NCBI GenBank assembly: GCA_930990975.1
Contig: CAKNRR010000001.1
Span: forward strand, 73,756-137,755
Direction: 5' to 3'
From: an uncultured Clostridia bacterium
GTDB taxonomy: Bacteria; Bacillota; Clostridia; Christensenellales; UBA1242
Length of the DNA: 64,000 bases
A program made the translations under genes and the position numbers. Shown one piece after another: positions 16,760 through 26,097 of this stretch. Below the pieces are notes generated by a model. It worked only from the letters and a program-made list of their open reading frames with translations. It searched no databases and was not told the origin of the DNA. The first letter of the stretch is position 1; every line of letters starts with the position of its first letter.

Positions 16760-18775
16760 ATGATTATAAAAAATGGTGTACTTGAAAAAATACATGAAGA
16801 TGACATTAAGAATGGGAAGGTAGTTGTACCACAAGGTGTTGAAAGTATAGCAAAAAATTGTTTTAAGGGTTACAAGTCTTTAGAATGGGTGGATTTACCA
16901 AACTCGTTAAAAATTATTGGTGAAAGTGCTTTTAATGATTCAGGATTAAAAGAAATAAGCATTCCAGATTCAGTAATAGAAATACAAGATGCTGGATTTG
17001 TAAAATGCGAAAATCTTAAAGAAGTGAAGTTTTCTAATAATCTAAAATCAATAGGAATGATGGCTTTTTCTCGATGCAATAATTTGAGAGACATAGAGCT
17101 GCCAGAAAGTTTACAATTTATAGGCAGCAGTGCTTTCTCTTTGGACCATGGATTAACTAAGATTAATATACCCAAAAATGTCAAAAAATTATATGATAAT
17201 ATTTTTTTAAACTGCAATAATATTGAAGAAATAGAATTATGTGACAGTTTATTGGATGTTGGAAATGGATATTTTGCAAAAGATAAATATCTTAATAGAC
17301 GGGGAGATAAATACATATTGTCATCAAAGCAAATGGATGGCGGAGAAAATTTACTTTTTGACAGTTTCAACAAAACCAAGTTGTTGCCTCTCGTTTTGAA
17401 ATATCCAAAAAAGGCAAAACTGTTTTTCAAAGATGCAGCATTTAGTGAAAATTATCTTTATTTAATGCAAAATTTTGGCGATATAAAAGAAATTCTTGAA
17501 AAAGATAAAAAAGAGATGGCTTATTTAAGACAAGTTCTTAAAATAGCAGAATCTAGGGATATTTATACAACAGATGAATCAAAAAAAGATTTTATAAAAT
17601 TTTATTACAACATAGGAGGTTTCTTGCCTCCTGTGACAGAAACAAGAGTGAGCAAAAGCGGTAATAGCATAACAACAACAGTAGACTATGCACAAAAGGT
17701 TGGAGAGTTTTTGAAACAAGAATTTGCAAGCGATGAACTGAAGATGAGCAATTTGCATAGCATTTTTGATTCTATGAAGCCAAATGGAGTAAAATTGGAA
17801 TTTACCAAATTTATTCTTGACAAAAATAATTTTGAATTGCTTTTGAAAGAAGAACGCAGGCAAACAGGATTTATTTCAAGATGTTATAATGAATTTGAAA
17901 AAGTGCAAGCAACAAATACGGCAAATAGGGGAAGCCAAAGACAACTTGTTCCAACTGTGGAAAAGTTTGTAGAATATTTCAAAGTTAATAAATTTAGCGG
18001 TGTAGATGAAAAAACAGAAAATATTGCAAAAACGATAAGTCCATATTTTTCTGATCAGGCAGCTTTTGACAGAGCCGTACAAATCAATAATGAAAGGGAA
18101 GCAAATCACATATCAAATAACATCACATCAAACCCAATCAGAGAAAATGATGTTTTTGAAACAATTGATAAAATGCAAGAAGATATAAAAATAAGCGAAC
18201 TAGATTCTTTAGATATGTTGAAAGAACTTGCAGATAAAAATTATACATATGAATTTGTTGAAAGAAATGATCCAATAAATTTTGTACTTGGGAAATTATG
18301 TTCATGTTGTGCTCATCTTGAAGGAGCAGGCTATGGAATAATGCATGCAAGTATTGTCAGCCCTGATGTACAAAATCTTGTAATAAAGGACAAAAAAGGG
18401 GAAATAATAGCAAAGTCCACACTTTATATAAATAGAGAACATGGGTATGGTGTGTTTAATAATGTCGAAGTAAACACAAATATTACTGAAGATGAAAAAA
18501 ATTCAATCTATAAAAAATATAAACAGGCTGTCAAACGCTTTGTCGATGAATACAATGCGGACAATCCAGACAAAAAAATAAGAAAAATCAATGTTGGAAT
18601 GAATTTGAATGATCTTTATAATCAAATAACTCAAAACGATAAAGAAGCAAATAAATTGTTGGAAGCAATAGATTATGCAACATCTTATGGAAATGGTGCA
18701 GGACATAATGGAGATAGCAGTGATTTGCAATATACATTGTATGATGCGGAGGATGAAAATGGCAAATCAGTTTAA
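16760..18775 (+). CDS. BspA-like LRR protein with a large uncharacterised C-terminal region
   Basis: The first ~175 of 671 residues are BspA/LRR_5 repeats (LKIIGESAFNDSGLKEISIPD, LKSIGMMAFSRCNNLRDIELP, LQFIGSSAF). No signal peptide or transmembrane helix precedes them, so the protein is probably cytoplasmic. Residues 180-470 are helical and unrecognised. Around residues 510-590 there is a compact domain with KLCSCCAHLEGAGYGIMHAS followed by LVIKDKKGEIIAKSTLYI and FNNVEVN, resembling an unnamed domain of phage and gut-bacterial proteins. That resemblance is from memory and uncertain. The end overlaps the next small gene by 17 bases, so the two are coupled. Confidence 0.6.
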   Translation: MIIKNGVLEKIHEDDIKNGKVVVPQGVESIAKNCFKGYKSLEWVDLPNSLKIIGESAFNDSGLKEISIPDSVIEIQDAGFVKCENLKEVKFSNNLKSIGMMAFSRCNNLRDIELPESLQFIGSSAFSLDHGLTKINIPKNVKKLYDNIFLNCNNIEEIELCDSLLDVGNGYFAKDKYLNRRGDKYILSSKQMDGGENLLFDSFNKTKLLPLVLKYPKKAKLFFKDAAFSENYLYLMQNFGDIKEILEKDKKEMAYLRQVLKIAESRDIYTTDESKKDFIKFYYNIGGFLPPVTETRVSKSGNSITTTVDYAQKVGEFLKQEFASDELKMSNLHSIFDSMKPNGVKLEFTKFILDKNNFELLLKEERRQTGFISRCYNEFEKVQATNTANRGSQRQLVPTVEKFVEYFKVNKFSGVDEKTENIAKTISPYFSDQAAFDRAVQINNEREANHISNNITSNPIRENDVFETIDKMQEDIKISELDSLDMLKELADKNYTYEFVERNDPINFVLGKLCSCCAHLEGAGYGIMHASIVSPDVQNLVIKDKKGEIIAKSTLYINREHGYGVFNNVEVNTNITEDEKNSIYKKYKQAVKRFVDEYNADNPDKKIRKINVGMNLNDLYNQITQNDKEANKLLEAIDYATSYGNGAGHNGDSSDLQYTLYDAEDENGKSV

Positions 18776-19001
18776 AAATAAAGAATATTTTGAATGCTTG
18801 CTTGAGCTTGAAAAATTACAAAAAGAGGAAGATAGTCTAAAAGTTAAAACAAAAAAATTAAAAGAGAACTATAAAAAGTCGCCTGAAGACGATAAAATTT
18901 TGAAAGATATAAAAGACCTAGAAGAAGAATATATGACATTGTATAAAAGACATGCGAAGCTAAACAATAAAATTAAAAAGATGTATAATGCTAGTAATTA
19001 A
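18759..19001 (+). CDS. Small lysine-rich coiled-coil protein
   Basis: This 80-residue, highly charged protein is predicted almost wholly coiled-coil by eye (heptad-like LLELEKLQKEEDSLKVKTKKL, LKDIKDLEEEYMTLYKRHAKL). I place the start at 18759, six bases after a GGAGG at 18748-18752 inside the end of the LRR gene. Coupled translation with that gene suggests a partner protein. I do not recognise a family. Confidence 0.6.
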   Translation: MANQFKNKEYFECLLELEKLQKEEDSLKVKTKKLKENYKKSPEDDKILKDIKDLEEEYMTLYKRHAKLNNKIKKMYNASN

Positions 19002-19095
19002 TAAAAATTCTTTAAAAAAATTAAATAAAAAGTCTTTTTATTCAAAAAAAAATACAAAAAAATGGTCAATTTTAATTAAATATGTTTTTATAATA

Positions 19096-19128
19096 AAAAA
19101 GAGGAATGTTTATTAATCCTCTTTTTTT
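19096..19128 (+). terminator. Terminator (possibly bidirectional) after the coiled-coil gene
   Basis: AAAGAGGA pairs with TCCTCTTT over an 11-base loop with a T-run on the plus strand. The A-run before it gives a T-run on the minus strand too. Confidence 0.8.
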
Positions 19129-19254
19129 GTTTATTTTTTTTAATTTATTATGCCAATTTTTTATTTTAAATTATATTCATAAATTAATTGCTGTTAATTT
19201 CGTGATAGTCAATCAACTTATGATGCTATGATTCGACTAAGCTTGTTTTTAAAG

Positions 19255-20157
19255 CTATAAAAACAAATCTTTATGTTTATAAAAGAAATTGAAATATTCT
19301 TTTGTGTTCTCCAGTTGCCACCATTTTTTAATGTCTACAGGAGTGCTGTCAAGATCATATATTTTCGCACCATCTATTGCAAGCACAAAAGGTGAGTGAG
19401 TTGCAATTACAAATTGACAGCCAAAATATTTCGCTTTATCTTTCAATAATTCAACCAAAATGTTTTGAAATTTGGGTGATAAACTGTTCTCTGGTTCATC
19501 TAAACAATACAGGCAGTTGTCTTCAAGCATTTTTTCAAAAAATTCAATAGCTGTTTCTCCATTGCTGTTTAATTTTACTTCTTTTCCTATTTCATTAAAG
19601 ATAAATTTTCTTCTTGTTAAAGATTTTTTTCTAGTCAATGTTTGCCTTTTGAATTCTTCATAATTCTCACTACCTTTCAAAAAAATAGTCTGGCCATATC
19701 TTAACTGGTTCCATTCATCCTTTTTTAGTTCAGTGTTTTCTAAGATGTTTTGATTGTTCTCTCTTGCTGAAATCATATAGTCGAATATGTCATCACTTGC
19801 AATAAGTCTGCTGTTGCAAGGAACTGATTTATAAAAATATTCTTCTTCGTCTTCTGCCATTAAAATTTTGCATTGGTCAACAAAGTCATCAAAAAGTTCA
19901 CTTGTGTTATAGTTTGAAATTCGTTTTAAATTGAGCTTTTTGGCAATTAAATTGAGCAGTGTACTTTTTCCAGAGCCATTTCCACCATATAAAATCGTGA
20001 TTGTTTCAAAATCAATTTCCGTTAAAAACTTGTAAGTGAAAATATTGCAAGGGTATGCGTTATCTAAAAATCCACCATTTTGCATAATTCTGTTAGTTAC
20101 TAAATTCTCTTCAACTTCAATGGAGGGGAGTTTGAATTTTTCAATATACTTTGCCAA
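19255..20157 (-). CDS. AAA family ATPase (AAA_21/ABC-like)
   Basis: The 300-residue protein has Walker A GGNGSGKSTLLNLIAKKL about 60 residues in, Walker B CLYCLDEPENSLSP, and the switch QFVIATHSPFVLAIDG, which is the pattern of SMC/RecF-like AAA ATPases. The start codon is a TTG with AGGAG seven bases upstream. It lies next to and divergent from the type I restriction genes. Small proteins of this type are common in clostridial genomes and several related ATPases take part in phage defence, but nothing in this sequence proves that. No nuclease partner gene is adjacent; the C-terminus (LENTKEYFNFFYKHKDLF) is typical of the clostridial group. Confidence 0.75.
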   Translation of the reverse strand: MAKYIEKFKLPSIEVEENLVTNRIMQNGGFLDNAYPCNIFTYKFLTEIDFETITILYGGNGSGKSTLLNLIAKKLNLKRISNYNTSELFDDFVDQCKILMAEDEEEYFYKSVPCNSRLIASDDIFDYMISARENNQNILENTELKKDEWNQLRYGQTIFLKGSENYEEFKRQTLTRKKSLTRRKFIFNEIGKEVKLNSNGETAIEFFEKMLEDNCLYCLDEPENSLSPKFQNILVELLKDKAKYFGCQFVIATHSPFVLAIDGAKIYDLDSTPVDIKKWWQLENTKEYFNFFYKHKDLFL

Positions 20158-20234
20158 AGTTTATCTCCTTTATACAAAGTATATCATAAATCCAAATTAT
20201 ATTACAATAAAAAGAGGTTTTATCAAACTTTTAT

Positions 20235-20278
20235 TTGTTCAAACAATACAACAATGATAAGAGAATTGTTCAAACAAT
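20235..20278. repeat. Pair of operator-like repeats
   Basis: TTGTTCAAACAAT occurs at 20235-20247 and again at 20266-20278, offset by 31 bases (about three helical turns). Each copy has dyad arms TTGTT/AACAA around CA, so each could bind a dimer. Confidence 0.55.
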
Positions 20279-20281
20279 CAC

Positions 20282-20308
20282 TTTACAAAATGACGCCATT
20301 TTTGTAAA
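20282..20308. promoter_or_regulatory. Operator-like dyad
   Basis: TTTACAAAATG at 20282-20292 faces CATTTTTGTAAA at 20297-20308; the arms match except for one extra base. No T-run follows, so an operator is likelier than a terminator. Confidence 0.45.
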
Positions 20309-20695
20309 AATTTTACAAAAGAAGTTATAGATATAAAATTTATACTCCATTTGTCAATTGACTTTTGAAATTTCAACAATAAAGCAAAAAATACTTTAAA
20401 AAATTGATAAACAAGCAAAAAAATAAATTTTTTATATGTTATAATTAATTTATCGTGATTATGTGTGATATTAACACTATTAAAAGTATTAAAGATGAAA
20501 AAATGGAAAATAAAAACAGCAATTGAGAGGAAACAAGCAAGCTAATGGTAAAAAATAACAAAGACAGTAAATAAAAATTTTTTCTTTTTTCTTTTGTAAA
20601 ATTATACAAAAAATAAAAAATATGTTATAATGTCATTAATAAGGTTCCGATAATAAAAAATTATAAGAATATAAAGGTGCGAGTGGAGGGCTAAA

Positions 20696-23071
20696 ATGAC
20701 CATTTTAAATAAAAAACAAATGACAGAAGAAGATATCAAACTAAATTATATTACTCCAGCAATTATAAACAAGGGTTGGAATGACAATATAACAATGGAA
20801 ACAAAAATTACCGACGGGAGAATTAATTTAAAAGGTAATATTGCAACAAGAGAAAGTCCTAAGAAGGCTGATTATGTTTTATATTTAAATAAAAACAATC
20901 CGATTGCTATTGTTGAAGCAAAGGATAATAATCATAGTATATCATTTGGCCTGCAGCAGGCTAAGTTATATGCAGAGATGTTAGATATTAAATTTGCTTA
21001 TAGTTCTAATGGTGATGGTTTTCAAGAGTTTGATTTTTTAACTGGCGACGAAAGAGAAATTTCACTTGAAGATTTTCCAACTTACGATGAGTTGGTTGCA
21101 AGATATCAAAGAGAAATGAATAAAGGTAATGGTTTAAATGAAATAGAGATAAAATTTATTAATCAGCCTTATTATTCAAGTCAAACAACATATTCTCCAA
21201 GGTATTACCAAAGAAATGCAATTAATAGAACATTAGATGCAATTGCTAAAGGACAGGATAGAATCTTGTTAGTTATGGCTACAGGCACTGGTAAAACTTA
21301 TACAGCTTTTCAAATAGTTTATAGGCTTTTGCAATCTGGAGCAAAACGAAAAATTTTATATCTTGCTGATAGAAATAATCTTATTGACCAAACAATTATA
21401 GGTGATTTTAAACCACTTGACAAAGTGATACATAAAATTAATTTTGCAAAAGATGACAAAACAACCATAAAATCTTATCAAGTTTATTTTTCTCTTTATC
21501 AACAACTTGTGGGGAGTAAGTCAGAAGAATCTGAAATAGAAGATGATGAGACAGAAGAGGAGATGATTGCTAGATATAGCAAATTGTTTGATAAGGATTT
21601 CTTTGATTTAATAATAGTGGATGAATGCCATCGAGGTAGTGCAAAAGCGGATAGTCGTTGGAGGAAAATACTTGAGTATTTTTCTTCTGCAACACAGATA
21701 GGAATGACTGCAACTCCAAAAGAAACAACTTATGTATCAAATATTGATTATTTTGGAGAACCTGTTTATAAGTATAGCTTAAAAGAAGGAATAGATGATG
21801 GATTTCTAGCACCATTTAAAGTTATAAATATCAAATCTGATATAAGTGATGGTTGGAGACCATTTAAGGGACAATGTGATATTTATGGGAATGAAATAGA
21901 GGATAGGATTTATAACAATAGCGATTATGACTATAAGATTATAATTCAAGATCGAATAGAAATGGTTGCTAGAGAAGTTACAGATTATTTAAAATCAACT
22001 GATAGAATGGCAAAAACTATAATTTTCTGTGCCACAGAAGATGCTGCAGAAAGAATGAGAATTGCAATCGCAAACCAAAACAAAGATATGATGAAACAAA
22101 ATCATGATTATGTTGTAAGAATTACTGGTAGTGATACCTATGGAAAAAGTAAATTATCGTATTTTACATCGGTTTCTGAAAATTATCCAGTTATTGCAAC
22201 TACATCAAAATTACTTTCAACAGGCGTTGATTGCAAAATGGTTAAGCTTATTGTTATTGATGAGATGATAAATTCAATGACCGAATTCAAGCAAATAATT
22301 GGCCGTGGAACTAGAATTAGGGAACAAGACGGAAAAACACATTTTATGATTATGGATTTTAGGGGAGTGACAAGATTATTTGCAGATCCTGATTGGGATG
22401 GGCCTATAGAACAAAAGGAAGGTTATAAAAAGGATGAACAAAGTGGGAAACCTAATAAACCTAAAACAATACCACCTTTGCCGCCCGGTAATCCGAATAA
22501 ATATGTAGTTGATAGCAACGGCTGCAAAGTAGAGGTATTGCAAAAAATAGTTTCGATATATGATGTTGATGGCAAATTGTTAAAACAAGAAAGTATTATT
22601 GATTACACAAAGGCAAATATTTTTGGTCAATTTGCAACACTTAATGATTTTATAAATACTTGGACATTTGAGAAAAAGAAAGAAAAAATTCATGATTTAT
22701 TTTTTGAAAAAGGAATTGATTTAGAACAAGTCAAGGCAGAAGAAAATATGTCAGATGTTGATGATTTTGATTTTATTTGCCATATTGCATACAATCAAAA
22801 ACCATTAACAAGGAAAGAACGTGCAGAAAATGTAAAGAAACGCAATGTATTTGCAAAATATGGCGAAGCTGCAAGAGCAGTGATAGATGCTTTGTTAGAT
22901 AAATATACTGACACGAGTGTCTATGAAATAGAAGATACAGATGTGTTAAAACTTGAACCATTCACCAGATTTGGTAAGCCTTCAAAAATTGCACAACTTT
23001 TTGGTGGCAAAGAAGGGTATTTAGAGGTAATACAATTATTAAAAGAAGAATTATATAAGGCGGTAGCGTAA
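20696..23071 (+). CDS. hsdR: Type I restriction endonuclease subunit R
   Basis: The 791-residue HsdR motor-nuclease has an N-terminal PD-(D/E)XK nuclease core (KKADYVLYL, then IAIVEAKDN), a superfamily 2 helicase with Walker A MATGTGKTYTAF, a DEAD-type box IIVDECHRGS and the motif TATPKET, and the C-terminal helicase half with GRGTRIRE. It translocates DNA and cuts far from the recognition site when complexed with HsdM and HsdS. The short length and EcoEI-like C-terminus fit the type I subfamily seen with EcoEI/EcoAI. The start follows GGAGGGCTAAA. hsdM begins two bases after its stop codon. Confidence 0.95.
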   Translation: MTILNKKQMTEEDIKLNYITPAIINKGWNDNITMETKITDGRINLKGNIATRESPKKADYVLYLNKNNPIAIVEAKDNNHSISFGLQQAKLYAEMLDIKFAYSSNGDGFQEFDFLTGDEREISLEDFPTYDELVARYQREMNKGNGLNEIEIKFINQPYYSSQTTYSPRYYQRNAINRTLDAIAKGQDRILLVMATGTGKTYTAFQIVYRLLQSGAKRKILYLADRNNLIDQTIIGDFKPLDKVIHKINFAKDDKTTIKSYQVYFSLYQQLVGSKSEESEIEDDETEEEMIARYSKLFDKDFFDLIIVDECHRGSAKADSRWRKILEYFSSATQIGMTATPKETTYVSNIDYFGEPVYKYSLKEGIDDGFLAPFKVINIKSDISDGWRPFKGQCDIYGNEIEDRIYNNSDYDYKIIIQDRIEMVAREVTDYLKSTDRMAKTIIFCATEDAAERMRIAIANQNKDMMKQNHDYVVRITGSDTYGKSKLSYFTSVSENYPVIATTSKLLSTGVDCKMVKLIVIDEMINSMTEFKQIIGRGTRIREQDGKTHFMIMDFRGVTRLFADPDWDGPIEQKEGYKKDEQSGKPNKPKTIPPLPPGNPNKYVVDSNGCKVEVLQKIVSIYDVDGKLLKQESIIDYTKANIFGQFATLNDFINTWTFEKKKEKIHDLFFEKGIDLEQVKAEENMSDVDDFDFICHIAYNQKPLTRKERAENVKKRNVFAKYGEAARAVIDALLDKYTDTSVYEIEDTDVLKLEPFTRFGKPSKIAQLFGGKEGYLEVIQLLKEELYKAVA

Positions 23072-23072
23072 G

Positions 23073-24584
23073 ATGAGTAATGTATCAGGATTTGTAAAAA
23101 GAGTAAGAGATATAATGCGTAATGACGCAGGTATAAACGGAGATGCACAAAGAATTGAGCAAATTGCTTGGATGCTTTTCTTAAAAGTTTATGACAGCAA
23201 GGAGTATGACTGGGATATGGAAGAAGATAATTATGAATCTATTATCCCAGAGCAGTGTCGTTGGAGAAATTGGGCTCATGATGAAACTGGCAGGGGATTG
23301 ACGGGTGATGCTTTATTGAATTTTGTGAATAACACACTTTTCCCTGTATTAAAAGGAAATGATGTAAAGGATAGTAATGGCAACATTTTAATTAAAGGCA
23401 TAGAAGTTTCAAAAGATACACCAATTAAGAAAGCTATAGTAAAGACTACTTTTGAAGATGCAAACAACTATATGAAAGATGGTGTTTTACTGCGTCAAGT
23501 TATTGATGTTATAGATGAGTTAGATTTAAGTGATTATAATGAAAGTCATGCTTTTGGTGAAATTTATGAGACTATTCTTCGTGAATTGCAAAGCGCAGGT
23601 GCTGCAGGTGAATTCTATACACCAAGAGCTGTAACTGATTTTATGGCAAAAATGATAAAGCCACAAATTGGGGAACATATGGCTGATTTTGCTTGTGGGA
23701 CTGGCGGTTTTTTAGTTAGTTGGCTTAATGAACTAAATAAAAATAAGATTTCAACCGATGATGTGGAAGAATATGAAAATTCTGTTTATGGTATAGAGAA
23801 AAAGCAATTTCCATATATGCTTTGTGTAACAAATCTTTTGTTGCATGATATTGATGTACCTAGGGTATATCATGACAATTCCCTTATTCGTGATGTATTA
23901 GATTATACTGCTAAAGATAAATTCGAAGTTATTTTAATGAATCCGCCTTATGGTGGAAATGAAAAAGCTGAAATAAAAAATCATTTTCCAGCAGACTTGG
24001 CAAGCAGTGAAACAGCTGATTTATTTATGGCAGTAATAATGTATAGGTTAAAAGAAAATGGCAGGGCAGCAGTAATCTTGCCAGATGGCTTTTTATTCGG
24101 AACAGATAATGCAAAAGTCAACATAAAGAAAAAATTATTCTCAGAATTTAATGTTCACACAATTATAAGAATGCCGCATAGCGTTTTTGCACCTTATACA
24201 TCTATAACAACAAATATTCTTTTCTTTGATAAAACTGGCGGGACGAAGGAAACTTGGTTTTATAGATTAGATATGCCAGAAGGCTATAAAAACTTTTCTA
24301 AAACAAAACCAATGAAATTAGAGCATTTTGAACCAGTGATGAAATGGTGGGAATATCGTGAAGAAATAGTTGTTGATGATTTTCCTAAATCTAAAAAGTA
24401 TGCAATAAAAGAAATTATTGATAATAATTATGATATAGATTTTTGTAAGTATCCGCACGAGGAAGAAGAAATTTTAGCTCCACAAGACTTGATAAGCCAA
24501 TACAGAGAAAAAAGGGCAAGCCTTGATGCAAATATTGAAAAAGTATTATCTGAAATAATGAATTTGCTAGGAGAACAAAAATGA
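23073..24584 (+). CDS. hsdM: Type I restriction-modification methyltransferase subunit M
   Basis: The 503-residue N6-adenine methyltransferase has an N-terminal helical HsdM domain (IEQIAWMLFLKVYDSKEYDW), the GEFYTPRAVTDFM motif, S-adenosylmethionine motif I ADFACGTGGF and catalytic motif IV NPPYGG. With HsdS it methylates the recognition sequence to protect it from HsdR. The ATG lies directly after hsdR, and the end overlaps hsdS by four bases (ATGA), so R, M and S form one transcript. Confidence 0.96.
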   Translation: MSNVSGFVKRVRDIMRNDAGINGDAQRIEQIAWMLFLKVYDSKEYDWDMEEDNYESIIPEQCRWRNWAHDETGRGLTGDALLNFVNNTLFPVLKGNDVKDSNGNILIKGIEVSKDTPIKKAIVKTTFEDANNYMKDGVLLRQVIDVIDELDLSDYNESHAFGEIYETILRELQSAGAAGEFYTPRAVTDFMAKMIKPQIGEHMADFACGTGGFLVSWLNELNKNKISTDDVEEYENSVYGIEKKQFPYMLCVTNLLLHDIDVPRVYHDNSLIRDVLDYTAKDKFEVILMNPPYGGNEKAEIKNHFPADLASSETADLFMAVIMYRLKENGRAAVILPDGFLFGTDNAKVNIKKKLFSEFNVHTIIRMPHSVFAPYTSITTNILFFDKTGGTKETWFYRLDMPEGYKNFSKTKPMKLEHFEPVMKWWEYREEIVVDDFPKSKKYAIKEIIDNNYDIDFCKYPHEEEEILAPQDLISQYREKRASLDANIEKVLSEIMNLLGEQK

Positions 24585-26068
24585 AAGCTGAGCAATTAAG
24601 AAAATCAATTCTCCAGCTTGCAATACAGGGGAAATTAGTTCCACAAGATCCAAATGACGAGCCAGCAAGCGTATTGTTAGAGCGTATTCGTGCAGAGAAA
24701 CAAAAACTTATCAAAGAAGGAAAAATTAAAAAAGATAAAACAGATTCTATAATTTATAAAGGTGATGATAATTGCTATTATGAGAAGGACGGGAGCGAAG
24801 TAAGAAATATCACCGACGAAATACCTTTTGAGATACCCGATAGTTGGGTATTTACTAAATTAGAATTTTTTACAAAATCTATAGGAAATAAAAAAAATCA
24901 AATACAAACAAAAAACATTTTGAAAGAAGGCTTGTTTCCTGTAATAAGCCAAGGGAAAAATTTTATAGATGGATATTCAAATAATTACTCTAAAGTAATT
25001 CATTTAAATAATACCCCCGCAATAATGTTTGGTGATCATACCAAAAATGTAAAATATATAAATTTTGATTTTATTATAGGAGCGGATGGAACAAAATTTT
25101 TTACACCATATCTTGCAAACCCAAAATATATTTATTATGCAATTTTGTATTTTTCTTATATAATAGATTCTAGAGGTTATGCAAGACATTACAGTTTATT
25201 AAAAAAACAATTTTTCCCCTTACCACCTCTAGCGGAGCAAGAACGTATTGTAAAAGAGATAGAAAGATATGAGCCACTAATTGCTGAGTATGATAAACTT
25301 GAGAAAGAATCCACAGAATTAGATAGTGAAATAAAGAACAAACTAAAGAAGTCAATTTTACAATATGCTCTACAAGGAAAGCTTGTAGAGCAAGATCCAA
25401 ACGATGAGCCAGCTAGTGTTTTACTTGAAAAAATTAGAGCTGAAAAGAAAGCAAAACTTGGCAAGAAATATGTTGACAGTTACATCTATAAAGGTGACGA
25501 TAACTGTTATTATGAGAAGATTGGAGATTCAATTACTAATATCACAGATTTAATACCATTTGAAATACCTAAAAATTGGGCTTTAGCAAGATTGGGAAAT
25601 ATCGGAGATTGGGGTGCTGGAGCTACACCCAACAGGACAATCGCTGAATATTATAATGGAAATATACCTTGGTTAAAAACTGGTGAATTAAACAATGGAA
25701 TCGTATATGATAGTGTCGAAAAAGTAACAGAAAAAGCACTCAAAGAATGTTCTCTAAGATACAATAAAAAGGGAGATGTTTTAATTGCTATGTATGGAGC
25801 AACTATTGGTAAATTAGCAATCGCTGGAATTGATTTAACAACAAATCAAGCCTGCTGTGCATGCACTCCAAATAATAACATACATAATATATTTTTGTTT
25901 TATTATTTAATGTCTCAAAAAGATAATTTTATAAAAATGGGAGAAGGTGGCGCGCAACCAAATATTTCAAGAGAAAAATTAATAAATTTTATAATACCAA
26001 TTCCACCATACAAAGAACAATTAAAAATAATTAACAAAATAGATATATTTTTAAAATTAATAGAATAA
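24581..26068 (+). CDS. hsdS: Type I specificity subunit S, expressed copy of a phase-variable locus
   Basis: The 495-residue protein has a first conserved repeat (LRKSILQLAIQGKLVPQDP), first TRD (about 75-210), central conserved helices (LKKSILQYALQGKLVEQDP), and second TRD (about 320-495, beginning EIPKNWALARLGN and ending IPPYKEQLKIINKIDIF). Each TRD reads one half of a split DNA target. Starts of both TRDs and the central helix region are duplicated in inverse orientation downstream, so both TRDs can be exchanged. It overlaps hsdM by ATGA and is followed by a strong terminator. It is the only hsdS copy here with a start codon and ribosome binding site. Confidence 0.95.
   Translation: MKAEQLRKSILQLAIQGKLVPQDPNDEPASVLLERIRAEKQKLIKEGKIKKDKTDSIIYKGDDNCYYEKDGSEVRNITDEIPFEIPDSWVFTKLEFFTKSIGNKKNQIQTKNILKEGLFPVISQGKNFIDGYSNNYSKVIHLNNTPAIMFGDHTKNVKYINFDFIIGADGTKFFTPYLANPKYIYYAILYFSYIIDSRGYARHYSLLKKQFFPLPPLAEQERIVKEIERYEPLIAEYDKLEKESTELDSEIKNKLKKSILQYALQGKLVEQDPNDEPASVLLEKIRAEKKAKLGKKYVDSYIYKGDDNCYYEKIGDSITNITDLIPFEIPKNWALARLGNIGDWGAGATPNRTIAEYYNGNIPWLKTGELNNGIVYDSVEKVTEKALKECSLRYNKKGDVLIAMYGATIGKLAIAGIDLTTNQACCACTPNNNIHNIFLFYYLMSQKDNFIKMGEGGAQPNISREKLINFIIPIPPYKEQLKIINKIDIFLKLIE
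24768..24822 (+). repeat. Inverted repeat A, active arm (start of TRD1)
   Basis: This 55-base segment recurs in inverted orientation at 28831-28885 with only two mismatches. It encodes the conserved lead-in to the first TRD, so recombination would exchange TRD1 in frame. Confidence 0.85.
25276..25515 (+). repeat. Inverted repeat B, active arm (central conserved region)
   Basis: About 240 bases of central hsdS sequence recur inverted at 28141-28380 with few differences. Crossover here would swap the second TRD with that of the distal cassette. Confidence 0.85.
25504..25580 (+). repeat. Inverted repeat C, active arm (start of TRD2)
   Basis: These 77 bases recur inverted at 26589-26665 with a single mismatch. 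They encode CYYEKIGDSITNITDLIPFE and lie directly before the second TRD. Inversion would replace the active TRD2 with the one in the adjacent silent cassette. Confidence 0.92.
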
Positions 26069-26097
26069 AAGACAAGAATTTAATTCTTGTCTTTTAA
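26067..26097. terminator. Bidirectional terminator between hsdS and the silent cassette
   Basis: AAAAGACAAGAA pairs with TTCTTGTCTTTT over a five-base loop, with A- and T-runs on both sides. It can end transcripts from either direction. Confidence 0.85.

Larger units (their letters stand above)
20158..20695. other. Intergenic regulatory region between the AAA ATPase and hsdR
   Basis: This 538-base gap holds no convincing gene. It contains two direct copies of TTGTTCAAACAAT (20235-20247 and 20266-20278), a near-perfect dyad at 20282-20308, and a TATAAT-like -10 at 20626-20631 for hsdR. A 21-codon reading frame at 20461-20526 has no ribosome binding site. Confidence 0.5.

Noticed and set aside
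20461..20526. Small reading frame of 21 codons before hsdR
   Set aside because: No ribosome binding site, no homology cue and it lies in a regulatory region; a leader peptide cannot be excluded but is unsupported.
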